A stretch of 64,000 nt of DNA from Daphnia pulex (lineage: Eukaryota; Arthropoda; Branchiopoda; Diplostraca; Daphniidae), in NCBI RefSeq assembly GCF_021134715.1, contig NC_060022.1:625001-689000 (forward strand). Reading direction: 5' to 3'. The notes under the pieces were generated by a model. That model was not told where the DNA came from and ran no database searches. It saw only the letters and a program-made list of their open reading frames with translations. The position numbers and the translations under genes are program-made. Position 1 is the first letter of the stretch. Every line of letters begins with the position of its first letter. Shown here piece after piece: positions 38,231-50,518 of this stretch.

Positions 38231-41200
38231 TTACAAGTCGTCTTGGGCACAAAACCAAGACAACCAACTCAAAAGTCCGTCGTCTTCTTCATTGTCCGCA
38301 CTGCTGCTGCAGTCCGGATTCTCCCCGGATGACTCACTTTTCGGCCGGCTGCTGTGCCAGTCGACAATGTCCCTCACGCAAGTCGCAAATCGACCCAGCA
38401 GCTCCTTGATAAATCCAAAAGAAAACAGAAGACATTTTCTTGTTTTATCCAATTACTCCCAATGAAATAAGAAGGAAATAAAAAAACCCTGGAAAGTTTA
38501 CCTGGGGCCATTCTTGACGGACCACGGCTACGGCTTGCTCCTGGACGTCTTTGTAGCGAATAAGGCCGGCCTTCATCAGCTGGACGAGCAAAGTTGAGAC
38601 AAGAGTCCAAGACTCTCTAGGAGCAGTTGATTGGGCCAGCAACAGCAGCTGTTTGGGAGTCAAAACTTGCCAGATGGATGTCGACGCCCCAGGTGGTTGT
38701 TGTTCTTCCGTTTCCACAGGAACCGACGACTCCCTGGACGGATAAGCTCGCGACCAAAACTCTACCCACGCCACAATCGTCTGCGATCCGACACTTTCCG
38801 GCTGAAAGACGCCTACATCAAAAGTGTCAATCATTAGAATCACAAGTTGTAGGAGACTCTTTGATTAGAAATATTTATACAGAGAATGAAGACAAAGTCA
38901 AACGTCAGCTGCTGGAGGCACTTGGAAACGGCCGGCGTCACGTCGACACGCCTATGCAATGTGCCGTCCGTGCTGGCCAGCAACTCGGCCACCTCTTGGC
39001 CAGTCACTTTGGAAGCGTCTCGAATCACTTGCCGGATCAAAGTCTTGAGTCTCTCAATGAGAAATGACGGAGCCAAAGTGGCCGGATCGTGGACCACCGG
39101 AAGATTATCGTTAACCGTTACAGTACTAGTTAAACGGCGGTTAACGTTCTTGTCCAGCTTGGCCAACTCGACTTCCAAATCGTTTTTAAACAAACCTGAA
39201 TATTTGATTTGAAATGGTTATTAAAAGAATGTGGCCGGAAGGATGGAGGGTTTAATACCATTGGTAACGTGAAGGTGGATCCAATCGACAACTTTCCCGT
39301 GGGTCAATTTGGAAGCGATGACGACACAGACTCTTTGAACCGGAGGTAGTAGATCATTGGGCAGCAGAGCCGTCAACGTCGATTCGATGGAAGCGACGGC
39401 GGATGTTGCGGAAGAAATCGATTCGTTCCGGACGTCGAGGCAGAGCTGCCGGCACAAGGATTCCACAGGATCTTTGACGGTGGCAACTGAATCTCTGCCG
39501 GTCTTGAGTGACGCTTGAGCGTCGTGGACTAAGCGCGGAATAATCTGATGGCGGATGTCGCGGACCACGTTGGAAGCCAATCGTTCCGCCACAAATTCCA
39601 CCGTCCGCTTGACGGACGCCGGCTGATTCTGGAAGAAATTCTCTTCCAGCGATTGCTGCAGCGACTTGACGACGGGAGTTTTGACTGGCGACGGACTCTC
39701 TTCTGCCGAGACGGGCGTGATCTTCCGGCTGACGGAAGCCTTTCCTTCCCCACTACTCTTGGCATCCGAACAGGCGAATTCGGCCAGCAAATGCTTCCAG
39801 GACCAGAGGTAAGGGCAGCATTGATGAATTAAGCTCGGATCGACCAAATGCGTTGACCGATCCAGCTGAGGCAACTGATCGTCAACGGACAAAGAATGGT
39901 GACGTAGTTGGACAACCAGTTCCTCGTCCGACTTGGCCAGCAACGGCAGCGGGAAATTGGGTTGATTAAAAAGCCAACTAAGTGAAACGCGGACAAGGAA
40001 GGCGTTGGCTGGGGCCAATTCCGCTTTTCGGTAGATGAAAATCAGGTGGCAGAGAACGGAATGGAAGCCCGGAAGGGAAAAGGCAACTGGATCGGCCAGC
40101 GTGAGGTAAGTTACCACCCACGGGATGACCAGCACCAAACGACCTTTGTGAAAGGCTTCTTTAATGTAACTGACCAAATCGATGGGTTCTCTCTGACTAA
40201 TCCGCAATCGGCTCAAGTTGTGGAAGACGTGCTCCGGCAGGTGATCGGCGGATGCGTGTGGATAGAAATGGAGGAATGCCAAAAATTTGGCCATCACCTG
40301 TAGAGCGATGACATTCTCAGCGAATTGGGCACGATCGTCGCAATCGTCGCTGGAAGACAAATCTTCGATTCCGCTCAATAGGTTGTTCTTCAAGTGCTCA
40401 TTAAAAGACGGGCTGGCGGCCAACAGGATGAAATCGCGGAAAAATTCTTGATCGCCTTCGAAATTCATTTTGATGTCGGATTCACTTCCAACGCAGCGAG
40501 TCGGCCGGCTGTCGGGCGGATTGATCAAACGTTCCCTCAGTCGGCGGAGCTTGTCAGGGTCAGAGGACTGGAGCTGGCCGAGTGGTCCGTTACGTTCTTC
40601 TTCGTAATTGATAGGCTTGACTAGCTGGGCCACGTTCAGCAGCTGCGAGCGGAATAGTCGAGCCAAATGGGCGTAATTGACGCAATCCCTGCGTAGATCC
40701 ACCAGTGACTGGATCATTTTCTGTAGTCCCAGGGCCATGTTCCACGATGGATTGGAACTGTTGACTTTCCAAATCTGCCAGACCTGTGTAAAATGAAATT
40801 CATAATTATAGTCGTTTATAATACTTTAGGAAATGCAACTGATTGAATTAAATGACCTCGCAGAATTGATCGCGTTGCTTCCGGAAAAACTGAAAGGACG
40901 AATCGCTGGCAAAATTGAACCTATTGTCAGTTTCAGACTGGAACGCCACGTTGGCAACAGTTTTCTGTGGAGGAATTCGATCTTCGGTTTTTAGAGAAGA
41001 GAATAGCCCAGTCAGCTTGCCGTTGACCCACTCGGGACTGAAGAGGAGCAATCTCGGATTACGCATCAGTTGCTGCAAGGTAGTTGGATCCACATGGCGC
41101 CAAACCTCTTCTAGCGTCTCCAGTGTCTTGGCCGAAAAATACACGCAGTTGTGAACGCTACCAAGCAGCAGACTACTGCCAGCAGCCAGATGAGCTTGCT

Positions 41201-42146
41201 TTAATTTGGCGGGACTCACGCGGATGACCAGGAGCTGAATTAAAAATTGAATCTCGTTGTATAGAGACGAGATCAAATGGCGTGAAACACAAAATGAAAC
41301 GAGGGCACTCAGACGGTCCAGTTCTGTTTGGCGAGTGACGAAATTCATGTCTGGCTCGACGCAAGTCCAAGTCTTTGATTTGTTGTTTACCAAGTCTGGC
41401 ATGGCAGGGATGGTGAGTTGCTGTTTCTTTTCCTTGAGCAGGGCTCGTTCTTGATCAAAGCTCTTGGGACTGGCCTGCTCTTTGGCTTGATTGAAAGCAT
41501 TGCCGATGATGGGAGGTGGACTTGGTTTTGAATAAGAACCAAATTGCACTGGTGCTCTAGAAACAGGGCTGTCGACAAGCTGAGTTGGATTGATCCTTCG
41601 TTTCTTTGGGATTTCTCTTATTTGGGCAGATTGCTGGAGCGATGGAAAAGCGGAATCATTTGAAAGATCCAGTCTTTGTGGCGTAACTTTACGAATCCTC
41701 CTCGTTTCTTGGAAGTTCCCCCCATTCCTGGAATTCGGGCTGGGGCTTCCCAGTGACAAATTATGGACAGTTGGAATAAAAATTTCCTTCTTTGGCGAGG
41801 ACACAATGTTTTGTTCAATAGGATTAACATTGTGCAACTTCAAAAGACTATATAGAACAAATTTGATCATTAGAATAACGAGAGAGGAAACATATTAAAT
41901 AAAATTACCTTGAAGACTGTTCTCTGATAAAATTTGCCAACAACGCAGGAAAAGAATATCTGACATTTTCAGTTTCATTCGTCAGTAGTTCTCTGATATC
42001 CTGTAAAGATTTTTATAAACAAATTTCAAATATAAAACTCCTTATAAAATATTCCCACAAACCTCATGAGCAGTGCCGTTTGTGAGCCAAGTAAAGACAT
42101 GAATCAACGAAATGTCACCAGACACCAAGTCTAAAAAAAGAGCCAT
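38231..42146 (-). CDS. CDAN1: Codanin-1 homologue, complete
   Basis: Seven exons in transcription order: 42146-42063, 42000-41909, 41847-40857, 40783-39259, 39195-38881, 38812-38502 and 38404-38231. They give 1163 aa, close to vertebrate codanin-1 at about 1,230. The N-terminus ends with YSFPALLANFIREQSS, matching the codanin-1 'FLLNFLREQSS' block. Residues 126-129 are FPSL. KKRRINPT at 140-147 resembles the B-domain-type motif that codanin-1, HIRA and CAF-1 use to bind histone chaperone Asf1. The large fourth exon has QEFFRDFILLAASPSFNEHL and the helical core, and the C-terminus is acidic and aromatic. In vertebrates codanin-1 restrains Asf1 in the cytosol and binds CDIN1. The acceptor of the last exon (ATTTATCAAG) is the weakest junction, but phases agree throughout. 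Confidence 0.92.
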
Positions 42147-42540
42147 TGCATGTTGATGAACCGTCAACATTGACGTTTAAAATGTCAACATTCGACAAAT
42201 ACTAAACAGCATCTCGTCAAAACTGGAATCAGAGCCTCTTGCGTACGTTTTGTACAAAATTTCTTCTAGCTGCTGCGTTATAACATAGCATGGTTATAAT
42301 AGCAAGGTACCGGAAGGGCTGCTAAGCCTGTAACTGTTAGTGATTTTTTTTCCATAAAAAAAAAATATAGAATATGACCTATCTGCTATCTCCTACTGCA
42401 ATTGCCAATTAGGATGACTCTGATTTCATTGAGAATAAATTCTAACCTGTTTAAAATGATTTCGCTTCTACTGTTTGTTCTTGTAGGGTAAATTCGATTC
42501 TTAGCAGAGAAACGAAAATAATTTTAGATTCTGTCGAAGT
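42147..42540. promoter_or_regulatory. Upstream region of codanin-1
   Basis: Holds the 5' UTR and presumably the promoter of the minus-strand codanin-1 gene. There is no obvious TATA box in the expected orientation and no coding sequence. Confidence 0.3.
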
Positions 42541-42608
42541 CTTTGACGGGATTCGAACCTTGGACTCTGGCGTGATATTCCAAGACTTTACCACTAAGCC
42601 ACAAGATG
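42541..42608 (-). pseudogene. Degenerate tRNA-like sequence
   Basis: On the minus strand an A-box-like TGGCTTAGTGGTAAAG is followed, at tRNA spacing, by a perfect B box GGTTCGAATCC. A D arm can be folded and the anticodon arm roughly so. The T stem has only two good pairs and the acceptor strands do not pair, so a functional tRNA is unlikely. It may be a tRNA pseudogene or the head of a tRNA-derived SINE. Confidence 0.45.
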
Positions 42609-42698
42609 ATGCCATTATAAAATGAAATATTGTTAAAAAATCTCAGTCAATATTTCTTTAGGATGTGATCTACTTCCGGTAATAGTTCGATCAGGATA

Positions 42699-42772
42699 TG
42701 CGACCATGGTATAATGGTTATAGCATCTAGCGTTGTATCCAAATGTCCCGTGTTCGATTCCCACTTCCGCCA
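42699..42772 (+). pseudogene. Degenerate tRNA-like sequence, opposite strand
   Basis: The sequence starts GCGACCATGGTATAATGGTT, which fits an acceptor strand plus A box. It ends with a B-box-like GTTCGATTCCC and then TTCCGCCA, as if closed by CCA. The anticodon and T stems do not pair well, so it is a pseudogene or SINE head rather than a working gene. It lies only about 90 bp from the previous tRNA-like sequence and points the other way. A CTAAC-rich tail follows. Confidence 0.45.
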
Positions 42773-42809
42773 CATTATCTACCATTAATGTTCCCCCTAT
42801 ATAATATAA

Positions 42810-42940
42810 CCATGTATGTACTAACCCAACTAACTACTAACTAAAATCTTACTAAAACTAACCAACAACTAACCAAAACTAACCAACAACTAACTACTAA
42901 CTTACTAAAACTAACCAACACCAACTACTAACAACTGATA
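42810..42940. repeat. Degenerate CTAAC/ACCAACAACTA tandem repeat
   Basis: About 130 bp made of irregular units such as CTAACTA, ACCAACAACTAACC and TACTAAAACTAACC. It follows the second tRNA-like sequence, so it could be the simple-repeat tail of a tRNA-derived SINE. It is not the arthropod telomere repeat (TTAGG/CCTAA). Confidence 0.7.
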
Positions 42941-44276
42941 TGCGCGGCATATATAAAAAAAAAGCTTGAGATAAATTCGTTGGGGCAAGTCAGATCGCTT
43001 ATCATCGTAAGACGTGGGACACTCTTGTACGCCGTAGTACTCGAGGGTTGGCTACTGCTGTAATAGACCGGTATGAGAGATGGCGAACCCTGAACGAAAA
43101 AACCTTTTGAATTTTTTTAAACGACATTAATGCCCTTTAACTAACTTGGCAGAGAGGAGATGCGCTGCGAGGTTTAATGATGAAAAGGCTGGCGACTGGA
43201 GAGAGAAGAGTTCGACACCTTGTCCCATCAATTTCTCGAGCTTTCATTCAATAATTTCTTCTCTGGCTTTCATCTAGAAAATAAGAAATAGAAAAGAATC
43301 GCTAACAAAACACTGTGAGAGCCAGAGAATAAAACTCCGGCCATGTATAACACCGTTTAGGGCCAGATATGCTTTTAGCATTACTATTGGATGACCCTGC
43401 TTTAAGCCTTCAACATTAAAGACATTTTAATTTATTTTTGCTTGAATGACCAATTAGCGCTAGTTTCCTATAGTTGTAAAAATCATCTAGTGAGACTACT
43501 ATCGTCAACTAATCCATCCTATTCTAGCCTCCAAAAAACGTGATTAGAAACCCTCCGGGTAATTTCACATAAGTAGAGCACCCCGTGTAGAAGCAAAAAA
43601 AATATAAATTAATTCATGATAGTAAAATTTAATTTAAAAGTCATCAGGTAATTGAATGTCGAGCTAATCGGGAAGAATTTAAGCACAACAAGTTTGTGGT
43701 AAAGTGAAAAAGACTTGATTTTCGTATTTCAAACCTGTTCAAAAAAGAGCCAACTAACAAATCGATTATTGGTATCATATCAATTACAAACATTGAATGA
43801 ATGAACGATATAGGTCTACAAAAGTGACAAACAAACGAATAAACACACCGAGATTGTTTTATAGGAGCCTAATAATATGTGAGACGAGACCTTTTAGAGA
43901 TTCAACGCACTCAATTTTTCATGCACAAGAGAAAAAACGGTACTAAACTTTACTTTGGAGAAAAATGAGCACAACAAAGCAAACAAATGAGCACTGTTGT
44001 TAATATCGGAGCAGAAATATCAAACGAATTGAATTCACACGAAAAAGTGGTTGGTGAAGGGATGAGCATTGGCAAAATAAGGGGAGCGGCTTTTATTTTT
44101 AGATAATTGACCAGAAATGAACTGTGAACCGCCTAGAGCTTGACGAACCCCCCATCGTATACTGCAAGTAATAAAGAAAAAATGTAGAGAGCGATTTAAA
44201 AAACACACGCACACATATACAAAACGTCGTGGACGTTCTGACTATTTCAAGTTTGATTGATTTTCGAAATTCAATA
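42941..44276. other. Intergenic region and 3' flank of the SEFIR receptor gene
   Basis: AT-rich with no recognisable gene. A minus-strand AATAAA (TTTATT at about 44092-44097 on the plus strand) lies about 180 bp beyond the receptor stop codon and is a plausible poly(A) signal. Confidence 0.4.
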
Positions 44277-47121
44277 TTATTGAGTTGAAGTTAAATGCTC
44301 CAAGAGTTGCTTATAGTGTCCTGGTAAAAGGTAACATGTAAAAGGTGCTATCGTCAGATCGGGATAGGCAAGGTTTTGATTTTCAGTTTCAGGTGATTGG
44401 CAGTCGGCAATGTCCGTGTACCTATAGGGGGGAAAATGAAAAATAAGACGGCAGTTCACAAGATTTAATTTCAAAAATGTTTGTTTTTATTACCGGACGT
44501 TAAAGACGCGCCTGTAGAGACTAATTGCATGATCTGTATTTTCACAATTGTCGTTAACTTCGCGAGTACAACTTTGCAATAGCTGCATACCGTAGAGAAA
44601 TTCCGGATCGTTTTTATGCTGCTCCAACTGATCCGCCGTCAGTTCACCCAGCAGCGGACTCGTGCTTTCCAAATTATTTCGGTCACTCTCCGGGCGCTTT
44701 TCTCGGAAGTCGGGATGCAATGGGCTGTGGATGACGACAACGCGATTGAGGCAGCCATCATCCGACGTGCCATAGATGCGATTTGGCAGCCAGCTGGGTC
44801 CTTCGGTGAACATTTCCTCCCATTGAGATTCGTCTCCATAATCGTAAACCTATTTTACGGACAAGACAATAAACTTTAAGGACTACCACAAACATTTTTT
44901 AAAAATACAAAAATTAGGTTAATCCCAATAAGAGCTTTGACAAAGAATTTGACACCTCCTTCTTTTTATTTCTACCTACTTTTATTTGATTGCCGCAATC
45001 CAATTGCAGCCGTTTTCGAAGGTCGGCTGCGCGAACGGAAACTTGAGGATCATTTCGGCGATAAAGCAACAGAACGGAAACTCCGACGGATGATGTTTCG
45101 CTCGAAGCAGGTGTTCCAGGAATGAGGTCGTCAGAAGTTGTCGAGTCCTTTTCATCCAACATTTTCTTCACACTGATAACGTCAGCTATGCTAGACTGGG
45201 TCGGTGAAACTTCCGTGCTGGTTCCCCATTCAGCTGCAACGCCCAAGAATAACCATAAAAAGGAATATACACATAAAAATCAACTCAATTCTGTATACTT
45301 TTTTAATAAAAGACAACTAACATTTTAAATCACCTAGAAACTGATGCGTGCGACGCTGTAGGTGTTTTCTCTGACGGTAGCGATAGCCTAGCAATATGCC
45401 CAAGAAAGACACTAGCACTAGACCAAAAGCGAAAGCACAAACAACGTAGAAGGTAACCCAGACGTCCATAGCCGGAGTTTTGTTCACAATGACCAATGGC
45501 TTATTAATTCCGCCGGTTTCAAGGTGCATGGGAGGACCTGGAATATCAATAAAAACGTGTTATAATGTCTTGCCAAACGTGTGTAACATGTTTGGCATTT
45601 GAAGCAAAGACATTTTTTTGTTATATTTCAGAAAAGAAGTTGACTGACCTTGAAGCTCAACTGACTTTATGGTGTGCCGGCGGCACGATGCTCCTTTAAC
45701 TTTCCAAAACGTATTACCATTGCACCTTTCATCCAAAGGATCCACTGCGACACAGTAAGAACCAGGAGGTTTATGCGAGAAAGTAATTTCGGCAACCTGT
45801 TTGCCCGGTTCCTAATACGGAAAAGTAAAAACTGAAATTTTGAACTGGTGTCAACTAGCTTGAATGAGGAAATATATCCTGTAATAATACCATCGGTAAT
45901 ATTTCTGACCACACCCCTTTGAAGGTATTAGTGTCATTGCATCTGTCACTAGTCACTCGCATGAGTGAAACCCGAATTTTGTTACTTATTATTTGATAGG
46001 TCGAGTCCGGCAAGGTGAATGCAATTGAAATGGATTGCCTGATGCGAATATTTGAGAGACACACAAAAAATGTGTTATTAAACAGAAACTAGATATGTAA
46101 AACTAGACATGTTTTTACTTTTTTGGCACCGGAAACAGGTCTATCGTTGTTTGCCATCTAGTAATGTCAGCGAAGGTCGAACTTTTACTTGTTTGATAGT
46201 GTAGCATACGATTGAAGGTTCTTCGGGTGTGCGAGCTCACCTGAGGCTGAATCAGAAGGCAGTAGTAAGCAGAGTACACATGATTAAACACAACCGTAAA
46301 ATTCCTCTAAGAAATTTCGAAAGAAAACAGAATTAATAAACACAAACATTTTTAAGTTCGTTGACTTTGTAAGTACCGTATCCACGTCGACACAGGTAGT
46401 TGGACTTTCGTCAATGTATTTTGGGAGTACTTTTGCCGTTTCATTGCAGCCAACCACAACATTTTGACTCGAATGTTGTAAAAATAAGAAATTCAAGCAG
46501 CTGGAAGGTGGTTCCGATGAATCATCGATTGACAAGGCCGACAGATAAATTTCGTAGTTTGTGAATTTTTCCACCGTTTCGGAAGATGGCGAATGGGTTG
46601 TTGCGGATGTGGATTCCAGTTCAAACATTGTCGAATTATTGGAGATATCGCTGCTGCTGATTTCAGGTATACCCACATACACAGAAACGCTAAGCATCGC
46701 GGTTTCATTGTTGTACTTTAACCCAACTGCCAGAATTTCCATACTTGGCTTGTATTCTTGAAAAGAGAAGATATAAGCTATGAAACCAGTATCCCCAGCA
46801 CAAACTCGTAAGTTATTATTACCTGCTGTATCAAATTTCGAGGAGATTAATTCTTCATGCTGTGAAACCACAGCTTGATGGGAGAATCCGGTGGCCAGCC
46901 CATTGCTGTTTTTTACAAATGATTTGTACTTACCATTCTGAAATTAAAACGGATATAAATTGAGTTATACATTAAGTTAGTACATCAAGTTGCGAACAGT
47001 GACAAGTGTTGCTGCACTTTACCTGGTTATTCGAGGTATTATGTGATTCTATTTCCACAATCCCAATCAGCAAAAATCCCCACATCAACAAGAGAACACT
47101 AAACTTTGATGAGAGTGACAT
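44277..47121 (-). CDS. Single-pass receptor with intracellular SEFIR domain (IL-17-receptor-like), complete
   Basis: Nine exons in order: 47121-47023, 46937-46377, 46306-46119, 46038-45891, 45811-45649, 45537-45334, 45233-44980, 44849-44494 and 44421-44277. All phases agree and the protein is 705 aa. Residues 1-23 (MSLSSKFSVLLLMWGFLLIG...) are a signal peptide. The ectodomain of about 380 residues has several N-glycosylation sequons and cysteines. WVTFYVVCAFAFGLVLVSFL, about residues 413-437, is the membrane segment, followed by a basic stop-transfer sequence. From about residue 505, VGVSVLLLYRRNDPQVSVRA, VYDYGDESQWEE, RVVVIHSPLHPDF and PGHYKQLLEHL follow the SEFIR plan of IL-17 receptors (YS-like strand, acidic patch, VVIVxS strand, YKL helix). 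These receptors signal by SEFIR-SEFIR contact with Act1/CIKS-type adaptors. I infer the family from architecture; the ligand is unknown. Confidence 0.85.
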
Positions 47122-50100
47122 TTCTTCTTTCACATTCTCTCAGTAGTTTATGGTAACTTATTACGTTGACCAGTCAAAACACAGTGCAGACGAAATTCTC
47201 GTTTCACTAATACTAGCAGCAGTTTAGAACAAAACGGTTTCTTTAACTTTAGCTCGAGAATAATCCAGTTATACGGTGTTTATTATATCCAAAGTATATG
47301 AAATACGCAACATGTGAAGACACTTGGCATTGTGTTGGTCTGAGAGTTGTACACTGTGTAGTGACTAGTGACTGAAGCGTACCTCACTTCTTCAGCTGTT
47401 TCTGTGGTATAGTAGCCACTGTCTAAAGTAAGTTGTAGCCCCCTCCCCTCTCCCCTAAAGCGATGTAATCAGTCAACAGTTGCAGTGTTGCACGGAGCCT
47501 CCTACTATTCGTTCGCTGGCAAGTCACGTGACTGGTGTAGTTGCTACCCTTTTAGTCAATAAAGAAAAGTCTCTCTATGCGACAACAATGCATAGACAAC
47601 ACAGATGTAGTATATTGCATAGCAACAAATACACTGGTGGGGGCATAGAGTACTAATTTAAACTCCTTAATTCCCACCTGCTTCCAAATATGCATGTAAT
47701 ATAACAGCTAGCAGGTTCTCTCGCTCGCATGGGCGATGGTTCCCTTTATTATTTGAGAGTTATAGCTACGTGTCACGTATAAATAAGATTTAAAAAACAA
47801 CTTACTTAACCTTTATTTAGTGGAATAAATCTCTTGATTCGAATACAAACTCATTAGCTATTCACATCTCGTGTGACAAATTCAACCTGTATTTGGAAAG
47901 CCGGTGTATATTATAATGGCTTTTGAAAAAGAATCGGAAAGCCATTTCCAACGACGGAAAATTCCTTCGTTCATTTTATCATCATGTTCGCCAGGTAACT
48001 CAGACGACGGCAAATAAGATTTAAAAATGAATTAACCTTGTTAATCTAAATTTTACACAACATTTACATAAATCTATATGGCCCAGTCGGCCTTCATTGA
48101 AAAGTCAAATTATGTCATTGTGTATGAACCGTCAATACTTGGCTACATCCGTGATGATTTAAGAAAGAAAGTCAAATGCAAAACGAAGTCTAAAAGATGA
48201 AAAGTTGTTTTTCAAGAAGAAAAAAACAAAACAAGTTTATGATCGTTTCGAAATTCGCAAAGAACTGGTTCGGGTTGATAACTGTTGAAAGCAATCTGAA
48301 CAACCAAATAAAATTGAGTCATCACACGGAGAATCAATACAAGAAGAACAGGTGCAGTTGACTTGTTAGATATTTCCAATGAGGAAATTGGAATCGTGGT
48401 TTCGAATATATGTAAATTGAGTGAAAATATTGGCAACTAGAAATACGAATTTGAATAAGACGATGATAGTATCTATTCCATATTTCGAATAAGGCTACTT
48501 GTAGAAAGAAGTCGCTGGCACACCAACGCAACTCTTGGTCGGAATTTATAAGACACAAGAGTTCGATTGTCCTTCAGAAATTGGTCACACATTTTAATAA
48601 AGTGATAATAATCGTCGTCGTGCATCGCAGCGCACAATGCTTTTGAAAATATTTAGACTATTGTCGCTATTGCAAATATGACTTTCAAAATTGTGTAGCT
48701 TACATAATAACCCCAAATAAATGTGTTGGTGTTACGTAACTTCTTGACGAGTTTCTATTTTATGCATTCAGTCAATTTGTTTTCTCTTGAGATTAAATGT
48801 TGCAATTAAAATTTTCGTGTTGTTTTTTGCCCTTTCTTTTTTGTTTTACAGTGATGGATCTAGAAAAATCGCGAATAAGACTGATACAGTCTACATCTAG
48901 ATAATAGATTCTTACTCAGATTTTAATGACCCTCATATACCAAGTATGTGGGAATTTTGTTAACCTCCCAAGGGAAAAACTACCTTAAATCGGGTAAAAA
49001 TGTGTATATTTGCATTTTTTTTTAGCTCCACGACATGCGATTTAATCTATTAATCAAGCCTTTCTTTTACTGAATTTTAAATAATGGCTCGAACCGGTAT
49101 TGTTGTCACCGCGTAATCTCGTTTTCCACTCTGTCTGGTGCAGTTCTCCTATGACTATATAAGTCGTGATTTCGGTGGTGAGAAAATTTGGCAAACGTTC
49201 ACAAAGAAATGAACCAACATGGAAAAGTTGAGAGACTTGATTAAGAAGAAGTATCGAATTAACCGGTTACGAAAGTATTTGCAAAGAGCTGGAGGGGTAC
49301 ATCAACAACTTTGATAAACGCAAAAGAACTGAGGGGTAGAAATCGAGGTAATTTTAAATTAACAAACAACATTTTGAAACCTATAATTATGCTCTAAAAC
49401 AAATTAAGACAATGATTGACATTTTAAATAAATAAAAATAGATTGAAGATGTGTTACAAAATTCGAGATAGTTTAGCCGTTTCAGCAGGTAGCTACTCAA
49501 GCCGTACGTAGGTACGAGCACTTTTAGATTGGAGAAATCGTCCTCGTGAAGAGAAACTGAATTCAAGGTAAACTTACCTTGTGTATATTGCTTGAAATTA
49601 TTCATTACTTGGAGTATAGGTAATTAGACGACCTTGGCAACAACCTTGATTCAGGAAGATCACAACAGTATGAAGGTGCAGTGAAAGTCAAATCGGATTT
49701 TAATTGGGATTATCGACATTGTTGTGCTGCACGTGTGCTGCCGGAGAACACCTTTCGGGCAAGACGCAAGAAGTTGTGCGTGTTGGGAAAAGAAATAGGT
49801 AGCTACTTATCGTCAAAATCCTAGGGATTATTCTTGGTTTCAGAGTATATAATATTTGGTGGGGCGTTGGCATATGGATTGCTCTAGGCTTATTAAGAAT
49901 TGCGCATTTGGTAACTTGTGTATGACCTTAATAATAATTAGAGTTGAAGAACCAGTTTTTTTTAACACTATGTCACAATTTTATTTTTAAATTTCAGAAT
50001 GATATAAGCGTTCCAGAAATATTTTATTATCATGTTAAATTTTATCTCGAATTATTTTTAGCGGTGAAGTGAATGTTACCCCAACTCTGTATGTAAATTT

Positions 50101-50518
50101 GTAAAATAAAAAGAGAGAGGGAGAAAAAAAAGATATTGGTTTTGAGTGGTTTTGAGAAACGAGGTTAAAAAAAGAGAGGTGATCTGAATCCAGATTGACA
50201 GATGATCGAATTTCGACTTTTTCTTTATTGGTTGGCGTGTATCGATTATTGAGTAAAATTTTAGCTATCGATAGTGCTAAGTGCATACATCAATTTCTTC
50301 CGGGCGTCGTTTTTCTAGGTTACTGTTTAGTCTAATCCTTCACTCTTTCTTCAATTTCTGTTTTCGTTTTCTCAATCTCCGGCGATTTCAGTCAAGGTTA
50401 TTTTATTTAATTAATCGAATTCGAATCAAAAGTTGGGTTATTTTCAGGAGAAATTCGTAAGAACTAAAAGGTTCAATCACGTTCTGAACATACGGCAAAA
50501 TTTTGATACACCGCCAGA
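47122..50518. other. Intergenic region between the SEFIR receptor and RPB7
   Basis: The two genes are divergent, so their promoters lie at the ends of this 3.4-kb interval. A TATATAAG sequence occurs near 49155 with a 32-codon frame starting at 49219 just downstream; I do not think it is a gene. Minus-strand frames at 48212-48558 and 49387-49605 have no recognisable domain. Confidence 0.35.

Noticed and set aside
42810..42940. CTAAC-rich repeat as an interstitial telomere
   Set aside because: The arthropod telomere is TTAGG/CCTAA; the units here are irregular and lack CCTAA periodicity.
49155..49318. TATA-like box followed by a 32-codon frame (MEKLRDLIKKKYRINR...)
   Set aside because: Too short, stops early, and no continuation exon could be matched.
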